Shown here one piece after another: positions 30,208 to 39,477 of a stretch of DNA of 64,000 nt. Under the pieces are notes generated by a model. That model did not search any database, was not told the origin of the DNA, and was given only the letters and a program-made list of their open reading frames with translations. Within the stretch, counting starts at the first letter, position 1. Every line of letters begins with the position of its first letter. The stretch comes from an uncultured Paracoccaceae bacterium (GTDB taxonomy: Bacteria; Pseudomonadota; Alphaproteobacteria; Rhodobacterales; Rhodobacteraceae). The translations under genes and the position numbers were made by a program. Location of the stretch: the NCBI GenBank assembly GCA_947500005.1, contig CANMQJ010000003.1, forward strand, positions 248,001 to 312,000, in the 5' to 3' direction.

Positions 30208-30954
30208 TCAGCCCTTGTCCTTCCAGCGGACCATCTGCCGCATGACCCCGTGAAGCATCTGGACGTCGGCTCGGGTCAGCCGCATCCTGCTCCACAGGTT
30301 GCGCAGGTTGATCTTCATTCCCTCGGCCTTGGCCTCGGGGTAGAAGAAGCCCGCCTCCTCCAGCCGCTCCTCGTAATGCGCGGCCAGTTTCTCGATCTCG
30401 ACTCCCGTGGCCCACTCCCCCTTGGGGCCAGGCTCGATCCGCTCATGGGTGACCTCGCCCACCTGGCGCATCCATTCATAGGCGGTGAGCAGCACGCATT
30501 GGGCAAGGTTGAGCGAGGCATAGGCCGGGTTCACGGGCACCGAGATGATGGCATTGGCCTGGGCGATATCCTCGTTCTCAAGCCCTGCGCGCTCGGGTCC
30601 GAAAAGCACCGCGATCTTCTCGCCCGCCGCGACCTTTTCGGCGGCGATGCGCATGGCGCGTTCGGGGCTGTAGACCGGCTTGGTCAGTTCTCGGTTGCGG
30701 GCGGTTGTGGCAAAGACATAGGTGCAGTCATGCAGCGCGCCCGGCAGGTCGTCGAAAAGCTGCGCCTCGTCCAGCAGACGGCCCGCCCCGCTCGACATCG
30801 CCACGGCGCGCGGATTGGGCCAGCCGTCGCGCGGGCCGACGATGCGCATCCGATCAAGACCGAAATTCCACATGGCGCGCGCGGCGGCGCCGATATTTTC
30901 CCCCATCTGGGGCCGCACGAGGACAAAGGCCGGCTGCGCCTCACCGCTGGGCAT
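30208..30954 (-). CDS. trmJ: tRNA (cytidine/uridine-2'-O-) methyltransferase, TrmJ-type
   Basis: 248 residues of the SPOUT superfamily. Motif 1 is FVLVRPQMGENIGAAARAM, motif 2 AVLFGPERAGLENEDI and motif 3 VPVNPAYASLNLAQCV, which together form the trefoil-knot SAM site. The C-terminal ~80-residue extension matches TrmJ, which 2'-O-methylates position 32 of several tRNAs. A GGGAG sits ahead of the ATG. It lies upstream of ctaA on the same strand. Confidence 0.88.
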   Translation of the reverse strand: MPSGEAQPAFVLVRPQMGENIGAAARAMWNFGLDRMRIVGPRDGWPNPRAVAMSSGAGRLLDEAQLFDDLPGALHDCTYVFATTARNRELTKPVYSPERAMRIAAEKVAAGEKIAVLFGPERAGLENEDIAQANAIISVPVNPAYASLNLAQCVLLTAYEWMRQVGEVTHERIEPGPKGEWATGVEIEKLAAHYEERLEEAGFFYPEAKAEGMKINLRNLWSRMRLTRADVQMLHGVMRQMVRWKDKG

Positions 30955-31026
30955 CGCGTCTCCCTTCAGAAAAACCGAAGCCTCCGATACTGCGGGTGTG
31001 GGAAAAGAACAACCCGGCGCGGCGCG

Positions 31027-31755
31027 TCAGCCCTCTGCCAGCCAGGTCTTTGCGCGATCGAGCCCGGTGGAATCGAAGAAGCGGGTCTCGGCGTTGAGGA
31101 AACGCGACATCACCCGTTCCGCCATGTGCTGCCAGGCGCTGTCGCCCACGATGGCGGCCTTCTGCACAAGCGGCGCGTTCTCGCGTACCAGGCTGGCATG
31201 GGCCATGATCGCCGAAAGCCCGTGCCACCCGTCGAACTCGGACAGGTTCAGCAGCAGCCGGAATCCGTCGCGCGCGCGGATCTCGGCATCGAGGCCCTCC
31301 TCGGCCGCCTCGATCACCGCCGGCTCGAGCTTGCCCACCAGTTGCACCATCAGGCAGGGCCCGCCGAGATCGACGAAATGCACGGCCCCCAGCGACTCGC
31401 GGATCCAGCGCCGCGCCTCCTCGGCATCGGCCAGATCGAAAACCTGCAGCGGGCAGGGCATCAGCGGCGCGAACACACGCGCTGATCCCTTGAGCCAGCC
31501 GGTATTGGTCACGAGAGCGATGCGGTCGAAGCCGTTCCAGTGACTGAGTCCCAGCTTGGTATCTGCCCAGGCCGCACCCAGGTCAAATCCTTCGAACTCC
31601 TGCCCGAGAATCGCGACGATCCTGACGCGCTCATGATCGGCCAGCGCGGCCTCGACCGCAGGCACCAAGGTGCTTTCATAGTCCTGCGCCGTCAGCCTGC
31701 CCGAGATCTCTACCTCGAGCAGTGCGCCATCCATCTGTTTCTCGATCGCGATCAT
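31027..31755 (-). CDS. Tandem SpoIIAA-like/STAS domain protein
   Basis: 242 residues from the ATG at 31755. Two copies of the SpoIIAA-like fold (Pfam PF11964 type) are seen in tandem: residues 1-120 (AIEKQMDGALLEVEISGRLT ... FEGFDLGAAWADTKLGL) and about 121-242 (LMVQLVGKLEPAVIEAAEEG ... EFDGWHGLSAIMAHASLV). Single-domain relatives are about 120 residues. Each copy keeps the strand-helix pattern and the F-x-G-[FW] segment. The family is linked to membrane-associated or stress-related regulation without a defined activity. Function here unknown. Confidence 0.75.
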   Translation of the reverse strand: MIAIEKQMDGALLEVEISGRLTAQDYESTLVPAVEAALADHERVRIVAILGQEFEGFDLGAAWADTKLGLSHWNGFDRIALVTNTGWLKGSARVFAPLMPCPLQVFDLADAEEARRWIRESLGAVHFVDLGGPCLMVQLVGKLEPAVIEAAEEGLDAEIRARDGFRLLLNLSEFDGWHGLSAIMAHASLVRENAPLVQKAAIVGDSAWQHMAERVMSRFLNAETRFFDSTGLDRAKTWLAEG

Positions 31756-31786
31756 GGTCTGTCCTCCGGTTCCGCCAGCATGGACT

Positions 31787-32572
31787 CTACGCGGATTCGA
31801 GCCATGCCTCCACTCCGCCCGGCAGGACTGGCCGAAAATAGGCAATCATTCGGCCATCGGGATCGGCCCCTGCACCTTCGGCCCAGGGCGCGACGCCGTG
31901 CAGCACATGCCGATGCAACAGATAGGCCTCGCCCGGACGCGCGGGCAAGGCCACACGCTTGCAGGTCTCGAACACGGCCCGGCGCGCGGCCTGGTATTCA
32001 TCCGTAACGTCTGCCTCATGCAACCGGTCGGCGGCTTGGCCTGCCAGAGCCTTGCGCAGCGCATCGCCAAGGACCAGGTGACTGCCTTCCCATACGACAA
32101 GCGGCGCCGCGTCCGGGTCTGCGTCGGTCAAAGGGATTCCGAGGATCCAGGCGTGTGGCTCCTCGACATGACGTCGGCGATCGGCCCCCGAGGGCTTCAA
32201 CCCGTCCACATGGGCCGCATCCCGCCGCACGCGGTAGCGGAAACCGGCCTCGGACTCGCCTCGGCGCGGGCGCGGATAGCCCGGCCGGATCACCGAGACC
32301 TGCGCGGGATGCAGGGGCAGAGGGCCGAACAGCATTGTCGCGGCCTCGATCGCGGGACCGGACAATGCCGGCCCCGGGCCGACCCGCCCTTGCGCGTCAT
32401 TTGGCAGCGCATCGACCCCAACGAACCATGTCCCCTCGCAATCATGCCAATGGGCCAACGCCGGATCGCGCAAGGCGGCCCGGGCGGCAGGCAGAACCGA
32501 GGCGACCCACTCGGCCAGAGCGCGATCGTGGCCAAACCGGACCCATCCACGCCCGGCCAGCCCATCTACCAT
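31787..32572 (-). CDS. Fe(II)/2-oxoglutarate dioxygenase, phytanoyl-CoA hydroxylase-like
   Basis: 261 residues from the ATG at 32572. The double-stranded beta-helix ligands are visible: HVDGL (first His and Asp) at about residue 117, WEGSHLVLG in the middle and LLHRHVLHGVAPW near the end with the distal His; a following Arg (GRMIAYFRP) would bind 2-oxoglutarate. Such enzymes hydroxylate aliphatic substrates in the cytosol. The start overlaps the stop of the upstream TauE/SafE-type transporter gene by 7 bp, so the two are coupled; the enzyme may act on what that transporter moves (inference). Confidence 0.72.
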   Translation of the reverse strand: MVDGLAGRGWVRFGHDRALAEWVASVLPAARAALRDPALAHWHDCEGTWFVGVDALPNDAQGRVGPGPALSGPAIEAATMLFGPLPLHPAQVSVIRPGYPRPRRGESEAGFRYRVRRDAAHVDGLKPSGADRRRHVEEPHAWILGIPLTDADPDAAPLVVWEGSHLVLGDALRKALAGQAADRLHEADVTDEYQAARRAVFETCKRVALPARPGEAYLLHRHVLHGVAPWAEGAGADPDGRMIAYFRPVLPGGVEAWLESA

Positions 32573-33390
32573 CCCAGTGCCTTGCGCAGCATGTTCAGCG
32601 CGACCAGCGTCAGGAAGACCGCGAAGATGCGTTTGAGAGGTTTGGGGTCCATTGCATGGGCCAGCTTGACGCCCAGCGGCGCGGTGATCAGCGTCATCGC
32701 GATCACCACCAGAAAAGCCGGCAGGTTCACCGCCCCGAAGGTCAGCGGCGGACGCTGCGAGGGGTCGATCTGAAGGAACAGGAAGCCCAGCACCGAGGGC
32801 ACCGCAATGATCACGCCGAACCCCGCCGCCGTCGCCACCGCCCTGTGGATCGGCGTTCCATAGAGGCTCATCAGCGGCACGCCAAAACTGCCGCCGCCGA
32901 TTCCCATGAGCGTCGAGAGGAAACCGACCACCGGCGAAAGGATCGCACGCAGACCGCCGCGCGGCATGGAGGATCCCAGCCGCCACTCGCTCCGCCCAAG
33001 ACCCAGGTAGGCGCCGATAACGATCCCCAGCACCCCGAACAGCGCCTGCAGTGCCACCGACCGCAGGGAGGCCGCGACCAGAACGCCCAGTATCGCCCCG
33101 ATCGCGATGCCAGGGCCCCAGCCGCGCAGGATCGCCCAATCCACCGCGCCCTTCTTGTTATGGCTCAGCACCGAGCGGACCGAGGTCACGATGATCGTGG
33201 CAAGCGACGTGGCCAGGCACATCTGCATCAGTTGCGGGCCGTCATAGCCAAGCGTCTGAAACGCGTAGAAGAACGCCGGGACAAGAACGATGCCGCCGCC
33301 TACGCCCAACAGCCCCGCCAGCACGCCCGCAAAGGCGCCGATGGCCAGCAGGAGGCCCAGCATCTGGATCAGGATCGTGGTGTCGGGCAT
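32566..33390 (-). CDS. Sulfite exporter TauE/SafE family membrane protein
   Basis: 274 residues with two homologous halves, each starting with the glycine-rich family motif: LAGLLGVGGGIVLVP near the N-terminus and STLMGIGGGSFGVPLM in the second half. About eight transmembrane helices. TSUP proteins move organic or inorganic anions such as sulfite, sulfoacetate or sulfonates; the substrate here is unknown. Start at the ATG at 33390 with GAGGAG eight bases upstream, two codons inside a longer frame. Coupled to the downstream dioxygenase gene. Confidence 0.88.
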   Translation of the reverse strand: MPDTTILIQMLGLLLAIGAFAGVLAGLLGVGGGIVLVPAFFYAFQTLGYDGPQLMQMCLATSLATIIVTSVRSVLSHNKKGAVDWAILRGWGPGIAIGAILGVLVAASLRSVALQALFGVLGIVIGAYLGLGRSEWRLGSSMPRGGLRAILSPVVGFLSTLMGIGGGSFGVPLMSLYGTPIHRAVATAAGFGVIIAVPSVLGFLFLQIDPSQRPPLTFGAVNLPAFLVVIAMTLITAPLGVKLAHAMDPKPLKRIFAVFLTLVALNMLRKALGW

Positions 33391-33458
33391 CTGCATCTCT
33401 CCTCGGCTGCCGACGTCCGCTTACACCGGCGCACGGGCCAACGCCAGAGCGGCCGCCA

Positions 33459-34460
33459 CTACTCCGCCGCGCGTGTGCCCTGGGCAACCGTGGCCAGCGC
33501 CTGCTCGACAAGTTCCGGCCCGGCCCCGCTGCGGGTTGCCCCTTCGGAAAGTGTCCGGCGCCAGGCCCGCGCGCCGGGCCGGCCGGCGAAAAGGCCAAGC
33601 ATGTGGCGGGTAACCTGGTGCAACCGGCCGCCGGAAGACAGATGCCCCTCGATATAGGGAAGCATGGCGCGAACCACCTCGAATGGATTGCTGTCTTCGC
33701 CCTCGCCGAAGATCACCCTGTCGGCGGCGCAGAGGAGATCGGCCGGCTGGTGGTATGCCGCGCGCCCGATCATCACCCCGTCGAGCCCGCCCTCGAGATG
33801 GCTCTGTGCTTCTTCCAAAGACGAAATCCCCCCGTTGATCGAGATATGAAGGTTCGGAAACAGTTCCTTCATCCGATGCACCAGCGGGTAATCGAGGGGC
33901 GGGATGTCTCGGTTCTCCTTGGGGCTCAATCCCTGGAGCCATGCCTTGCGCGCATGGATCGCCACCCGTTCGCACCCCGCGCCGACGATCCGGGCGAGGA
34001 ATTCCGGCAGAACGTCCTCGGGGTTCTGGTCATCCACCCCGATGCGGCACTTCACCGTTACCTCGACATCCACCGCCGCCCGCATCGCCGAGACGCATTC
34101 GGCGACCAGTGCCGGCTGCTTCATCAGGACCGCGCCGAACGTGCCCGACTGCACCCGGTCGGACGGACATCCACAATTGAGATTGACCTCAGCATATCCT
34201 GCCTGCGCCCCCAACCGTGCCGCCTGCGCCAACTCGGCGGGGTCCGAACCTCCGAGTTGCAGGGCCACCGGATACTCCTCAGGACTGTGATCCAGCAAAT
34301 GGAGAGCCCCGCCACGAACAAGGGCGGGCGCCGTCACCATCTCGGTATAAAGCAAGGTCTGCCGGCTGAGCAGCCGGTGCAGATAGCGGCAGTGCCGGTC
34401 GGTCCAGTCCATCATGGGTGCCACGGCAAGCCGTGACGCATATTTTGCTTTTATTTCCAT
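33459..34460 (-). CDS. dusA: tRNA-dihydrouridine(20/20a) synthase
   Basis: 333 residues. FMN-dependent reductase that makes dihydrouridine in the tRNA D-loop. Motifs: RLAVAPMMDWTDRHCRY at the N-terminus, VNLNCGCPSDRVQSG with the catalytic Cys, VKCRIGVDD and NGGISSLEEA plus GVMIGRAAYH for phosphate binding. The 5' end of dusA is a known integration hotspot for genomic islands, and the first codons here (MEIKAKYAS) use AT-rich codons unlike the rest, as if the N-terminus had been rebuilt by an insertion. ATG at 34460 preferred (GGTGA upstream); 34475 is possible. Upstream DNA to 34573 shows ~11-bp GAAANCC-like repeats that could be integrase arm sites. Confidence 0.92.
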   Translation of the reverse strand: MEIKAKYASRLAVAPMMDWTDRHCRYLHRLLSRQTLLYTEMVTAPALVRGGALHLLDHSPEEYPVALQLGGSDPAELAQAARLGAQAGYAEVNLNCGCPSDRVQSGTFGAVLMKQPALVAECVSAMRAAVDVEVTVKCRIGVDDQNPEDVLPEFLARIVGAGCERVAIHARKAWLQGLSPKENRDIPPLDYPLVHRMKELFPNLHISINGGISSLEEAQSHLEGGLDGVMIGRAAYHQPADLLCAADRVIFGEGEDSNPFEVVRAMLPYIEGHLSSGGRLHQVTRHMLGLFAGRPGARAWRRTLSEGATRSGAGPELVEQALATVAQGTRAAE

Positions 34461-34628
34461 ATACTTAATCACCATATGCGCAGACGGCCACCTAACGGGA
34501 TTTCTCGTGATTCCCGGGGGTTTTCTCCGGTTTCCGTGGGTTTTCCAAGACAGCTTGCCAACGAGTAGCAACATGTTGGATGTCCCTGAGAACTGACCCA
34601 GCATTGTCATCGAGATTTGACCCGCCTG

Positions 34629-35479
34629 TCAGTATGTCGGTCGGTTCATGATGGGGTCAACATTGGCGTCTCCTTTCCTCTTCTTTTTCGCGGTCTCCGA
34701 ACTGGCCTTGAAGCGATAGCTGTCGTTTCCGGTTTCCAGGATGTGGCAGCGGTGTGTGAGGCGATCGAGGAGCGCGGTGGTCATCTTGGCATCGCCGAAT
34801 ACGCTGGTCCATTCGCTGAAGCTCAGGTTCGTAGTGATCACGACGCTGGTGCGTTCGTAGAGCTTGCTCAGCAGGTGGAACAGCAGGGCGCCACCCGAGG
34901 CGCTGAACGGCAGGTATCCGAGCTCGTCCATTGCCCGGCAGGCGATTGCGCAGCAATCTGCCGAGAGGGGGGGATCACCAATTCGGTTTTCACCAACGCC
35001 TGGGCGATCTTCCCGGCCCTGCCCAGCGCCTTTTCCTGTTCCAGCGCGTTCACCAGCTCGACCGTGGAGAAGAAGCGCACGCGTTTACGGTGATGCTCGA
35101 TCGCCTGAACACCGAGGGCCGTCGCGACATGGCTTTTCCCGGTGCCGGGTCCGCCAATCAGGACCACGTTCTCGGCGGCGTCCAGGAACTCGCATCGATG
35201 AAGCTGCTGGACGAGAGCCTCATTGATCTCGCTGGCCGCGAAGTCGAAGCCCGACAGGTCCTTGTGGGTCGGGAAGCGCGCTGCCTTCATGTGATAGGAG
35301 ATCGACCGCACTTCACGTTCGGCCATTTCGGCCTTCAGCAGCTGCGACAGGATCGGGATCGCCGCGTCGAACGCAGGTGCGCCTTGTTCCATGAGGTCAT
35401 GCACGGCCTGCGCCATGCCTGGCATCTTCAGACTGCGGAGCATGATGACGATGGCAGCTCCGGCGGGATCATGACGCAT
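34629..35479 (-). pseudogene. istB: istB, IS21 transposition helper ATPase (disrupted)
   Basis: The N-terminal part (MRHDPAGAAIVIMLRSLKMPGM..., Walker A GGPGTGKSHVA) is normal up to LVKTELVI. Then about 44 bases occupy the place of the single Leu codon expected before DELGYLPFS, a net insertion near 34930-34970 that contains a run of seven G/C and a near-palindrome, GGCAGATTGC-TGC-GCAATCGCCTGCC, and shifts the frame. The downstream C-terminal half ([20 protein letters not shown] ... TTNLSFSEW) is intact in another frame and could restart at Met 34931. IstB normally loads the IstA transposase on target DNA. The start overlaps the istA end by 11 bp. Confidence 0.85.
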
Positions 35480-36997
35480 GGCGTTTGCCTCCGGACGTGC
35501 GCAGCCCATCGTAGCGTGCGACGTTTGCTTCGGGCTCCTTGCTCAGCATCAACGCTGGAGGCGGCGTCACGTCTGGCAGCTCGGCCGAAGTGTCGTTCAC
35601 CAACCTGTGCAACAGTTTCAGCACGTGGGTCTTGGTCGGCACGCCTGCCTTCAGCGCCATGTCCACCGCGCACAGGACCGCCTCTTCGTCGTGATGCAAC
35701 ACCAATGACAGGACGTCGACCATCTCCCGATCACCACCGGGCTTGCGCAGCAGCTTATCCTGCAGCTGGCGGAATGCCTCCGGCATCTCGACAAACGGGG
35801 CACCGTTGCGAAGCGCGCCCGGCTTGCGCTGGACCACGGCAAGGTAATGACGCCAGTCATAGATGACGCGGCCCGGTTGTCGATGCGACCTTTCAATGAT
35901 GCGCTGGTGCTCGCAGACGACATGCCCTTCAGCAACGACAACCAGCCGTTCGGGGTAGATGTGCAGGCTGACGGGCCGGTTCGCAAAGCTGGCAGGCACG
36001 GAGTAGCGATTGCGATCAAACGTGATGAGGCAAGTCGGTGACACCCGCTTGCTTTGCTCGACATAGCCGTCGAACGCGGTGGGCAACGGCATCAGCGAGG
36101 ACTTCTCAGCTTCCCAGACGTCTGCGATGCTGCCGGGCAAGCCGCCATGTGCGGTCTCGGCCCACAGCGCCTTGCACCGTTCTTCCAGCCAGCGGTTCAG
36201 CGCATCGAGATCAGGGAAGGTGGGCATCACCTGCCACATCCGGCTGCGAGCATCGCGGACGTTCTTCTCGACCTGGCCTTTCTCCCATCCCGCCGCCGGA
36301 TTGCAGAAGTCGGGTTCGAACACGTAGTGGCTGGTCATCGCCATGAAGCGCGCATTCACGTCGCGCTTCTTGCCGACGCCCACGCGGTCCACCGCCGTGC
36401 GCATATTGTCGTAGATCCCGCGGCACGGAACGCCTTCGAACACCCTGAACGCATGCCAATGCGCGTCGAACAGCATTTCGTGTGTCTGCAGCAAATACGC
36501 CCTGACCAGGAACGCGCGGCTGTGCGACAGCTTGACGTCCGCGACCTGCAGCTTGGTCCGTTCACCCCCGATGATCGCGTAGTCTTCGCTCCAATCGAAT
36601 TGGAAGGCCTCGCCTGGCTTGAACACCAGAGGCACAAATGTCCCGCGGTCCGTCGTGCTCTGCGCCCGCTGCCGGTCCGATTTCCAGGCGCGGGCAAAGG
36701 CTGAGACCCGCTCGTAGGACCCGTCGAACCCCAGCTGAACCAGATCCGCGTGCATCTGCTTCGCCGTCCGCCGCTCCTTGCGCGACTTGCGCTGTTCGGC
36801 CATCAACCAGCCCGACAGCTTCTCAGCGTACGGGTCGAGCTTGCTCGGCCGTGACGGCACGTTGAACTTGGGCTCGACAATCCCCGCCCGCAGGTAACGC
36901 CTGATGGTGTTGCGCGACAGTCCAGTCCGCCGCGAAATCCCCGGATGGGCATCTTGTCCCGCAGTGCCCACCGTCGAATGACGCTCAAAAAATCCAT
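35469..36997 (-). pseudogene. istA: istA, IS21 transposase (one-base frameshift near the start)
   Basis: The family start MDFLSVIRRWALRDKMPIR reads from the ATG at 36997, but then the frame changes: the expected EISRRTGLSRNTIRRYLRAG continues in another frame after an apparent one-base loss near 36937-36943 (CGGGGATT where CGGGAGATT is expected). From there the rest is complete: FQFDWSEDYA, YDNMRTAV and EKGQVEKNV mark the DDE catalytic triad, and the C-terminal beta-barrel RNRYSVPASFANRPVSLHIYP follows. Transposase of the element, inactive unless the shift is an assembly error or bypassed. Confidence 0.82.
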
Positions 36998-37110
36998 GTC
37001 GATCACTCCAATGACCTCCGACAAATCCCGTCACGGGGAGGATTCCACATGGGGCAATTCTCAGTGACATTTCCTATCGCCACTGGGTCAGTTCTCGGTG
37101 ACATCCAACA

Positions 37111-37250
37111 GTCAGGTGGCGGAAGGTCACCGCCGGCCGTTCTTCTCGCACAATGACTACTGGGCGCTGGACAAGGGGTCGGAGACAGGCGCGGTCACGG
37201 TGCCCCACCACATCGCCGAGCTGCGCCGCGCGTTGCGAATCCTGGTGTAG
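37111..37250 (+). pseudogene. 3' stump of a gene cut by the IS21 element
   Basis: An open frame runs directly out of the IS end for 46 codons (QVAEGHRRPFFSHNDYWAL ... HHIAELRRALRILV) to a TAG at 37248, three bases before the ATG of the HNH-ATPase gene. The tight spacing says it was the first gene of that operon. Its 5' part is not on the other side of the IS, so it has been deleted. I do not recognise the family from this tail. Confidence 0.6.
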
Positions 37251-37253
37251 GCC

Positions 37254-39477
37254 ATGCGTTTCATCGACCGAAACCGGATGACCCCTCCTGCACTTCTCTT
37301 TGACGATCGCACCGAGGGTGCGCGGCTAGACGTCCAAGACTTCATGGAGCAGACCTACAGCAAGGGCGCACAAGGCGGGCGCCGGAACCGGACTGGCTGG
37401 ACCATGACGAGGGGTTCCGGTCGGAGATGGCGGAACTCTTCGGCTACCGCTGCGCCTATTGCGAGACCGAAACGCTTGGTCCCGCGGACGGCGTGGTGGG
37501 CCGACACCGCCCGCCGATGCTGGCCGAGGACCAGAAGGGCAACACCGACCCTCTGGCCTATTGCTGGTTGATCTACGACTGGGAGAACCTGCTCTGGCTC
37601 TGCCCGGCCTGCGCGCGGCTCAAGGGCAACCGTCTTTTCGTTCAGGGCAAGCGCGGCGAGCCCCATATGCCGGTGAAGGACTTGCGCGACTACGAAGGCG
37701 CGCTGATGCTCGACCCGTGCCACGACGAGGCGGCCCTCCACCAGAGCTTCGCTCTGGACGGGACCGTTGGGCATCGCACGGAACATGGCAAGGCGACCAT
37801 CGCGGTTCTCGATCTGAACCGCAGCGATCTTATTGAACGCAGGCGCCATGCGATAACGAGTCTTGCGGACATGCTAGCCAAGGGCAAGCTCCGCAACGAG
37901 GGCGGCGTGCCCACTGCAGAAAGCAGTTCGGAACCCACCGCCCATGGAGGGGCGGTGACGCTCGCGCTCATCGACCACGCAGCGGAGTGGAACAGCGAGG
38001 CATTGGATGTCGACAGCCTGGTGCAGTTCCTGAACGCCCTTTCCGATGCCGAGCGTGCGGCCTTCGCAGCAGAGCTGTTGGTCGGTGACAGCGGCGAAGT
38101 TGAAACCGCCGCGCCAGAAGAACCGCCAGAGCCCAAACCGAGGCCGCGGAGCCGCACCCCCGATGTCCGTAAGCTGCCCAATGCCCTGCACCCGATCACG
38201 CGGGTCGAGATCTCGAACTTCAAGGCTCTCCGCGAGATCGCCTTCGACTTGCCCGAGCATATCGCCGACCCCGAGCAATCGCCCTGCATGCCGCTGGGCG
38301 AAAACGCCACCGGCAAGTCCTCGGTGCTTGAGGCCATGGCGCTTGCCGTGATCGGCTCCGATGAGGCTGCCGCGCTGGACGAGGCAATCGACACCGAGAA
38401 CCTGTCGCCGGCCGAGCTGATCCATCGACCCGACCCTTACCACTGGTCAAATACAGCTCCGGACATGGGAATCCGGTTATTCTTTCTCGACAGCTCCATT
38501 CCTGTCGAATTGAACGCCAGCGCCGGGGACGACCGCTTTGCCGGCGACACCCATTGCTCCAAGGTCGTGCTAGCCTACGGGCCCCGCCGCTACTTCACAA
38601 ATCGCAGGACACGCCGGATGCGGGCGCCCGCGCATCGCGTTCAGTCGCTCTTCGACCCGATGGACATGATCGCCAACCCGGTCCTTTGGCTGTCAGCGCT
38701 CAAAGGCAAGGATTGGGAAGCCGCGGCCCGCGCCCTGCGCGAGGTGCTGATGCTGGCGTCGGACGACGATTTCGAACGCGACGAGGACCCGGATACGCCC
38801 GGCAGCATATACATCCGCCAAGGCGAACAACGCGTTGCGATGAAGGATCTTTCGGTCGGCTGCAAGTCGGTGATCGCCATGGTCTGCGACATCATCCGCG
38901 AGATGCTTTACCACTACGACAACCTCGAATTTGCAAGCGCCGTGGTTTTCATCGACGAGATCGAAACCCACCTGCACCCGCGCTGGAAGATGCAGATCAT
39001 GACCCTGCTGCGCCGTGCCTTTCCCAAGATCCAGTTCATCGCCACGACGCACGATCCGCTCTGCCTGCGCGGCATGTACGATGGCGAGGTCTTTGTCCTG
39101 CAGCGGTCTGCCGAAGACCAGGTCGAGCGGGTGACGGACCTGCTCCCGATCCGCGGGATGCGGGCAGAGCAGATCCTCACGTCCGAGTTCTTCGGCCTAG
39201 GCTCCACCGACCCGGAGACCGACGCGCGCCTCCTGCGCTACAACCGCTTGGCAGCCCGGATCGAAAGCCTCTCGGATGAGGAGCGAGAAGAGCTTCGCCG
39301 CCTGCGTGCGGCGCTGGACGACGGTATGGTCCTTGGCTCCACCCTGCGCGGACAAGCCTATGCCGAGGCGCTGAAATCCGAGGTCGAGCGGCAGGAGGTG
39401 GCGCCGACACGGAGCCGTTCCCGCGTCGCGCCGACCTGCGCGCAACCTTCTCCGCGCTTTTCGAGAAACGTTCATGA
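37254..39477 (+). pseudogene. HNH nuclease-AAA ATPase fusion, Septu (PtuA)-like, two frameshifts
   Basis: After two one-base corrections (within 37361-37381, and near 39396 where CAGGAGGTGG reads as if from CAGGAGGGTGG) this is about 741 residues. An N-terminal HNH/zinc module has CAYC (~67-70), RHRP (~84-87) and CPACARLKGN (~117-126). A charged linker (EEPPEPKPRPRSR) precedes an OLD/RecF-like ABC ATPase: RVEISNFKALREI, Walker A GENATGKS (~349-356), signature-like LSVGCKSV, Walker B VVFIDEIETHLHPRW (~564-578) and IATTHDP. The corrected C-terminus ends in a TGA overlapping the next ATG (ATGA), strong support for the correction. Septu pairs a PtuA ATPase with a PtuB HNH protein; here an HNH is fused as well. 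Likely antiphage, inferred. Confidence 0.75.

Larger units (their letters stand above)
34574..37110. mobile_element. IS21-family insertion sequence, damaged
   Basis: 2,537 bp with imperfect 26-bp terminal inverted repeats: 34574-34599 (TGTTGGATGTCCCTGAGAA...) and 37085-37110, whose complement begins TGTTGGATGTCACCGAGAA; 23 or 24 positions agree. A second, weaker copy of the repeat lies inside each end (about 34605-34623 and 37054-37075), the multiple terminal repeat arrangement typical of IS21. It carries istA and istB on the minus strand. The flanks do not show a target-site duplication (TAGCAACA left, GTCAGGTG right), so the original neighbours have been rearranged. Both genes are frameshifted, so the copy is probably immobile. 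Confidence 0.88.
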
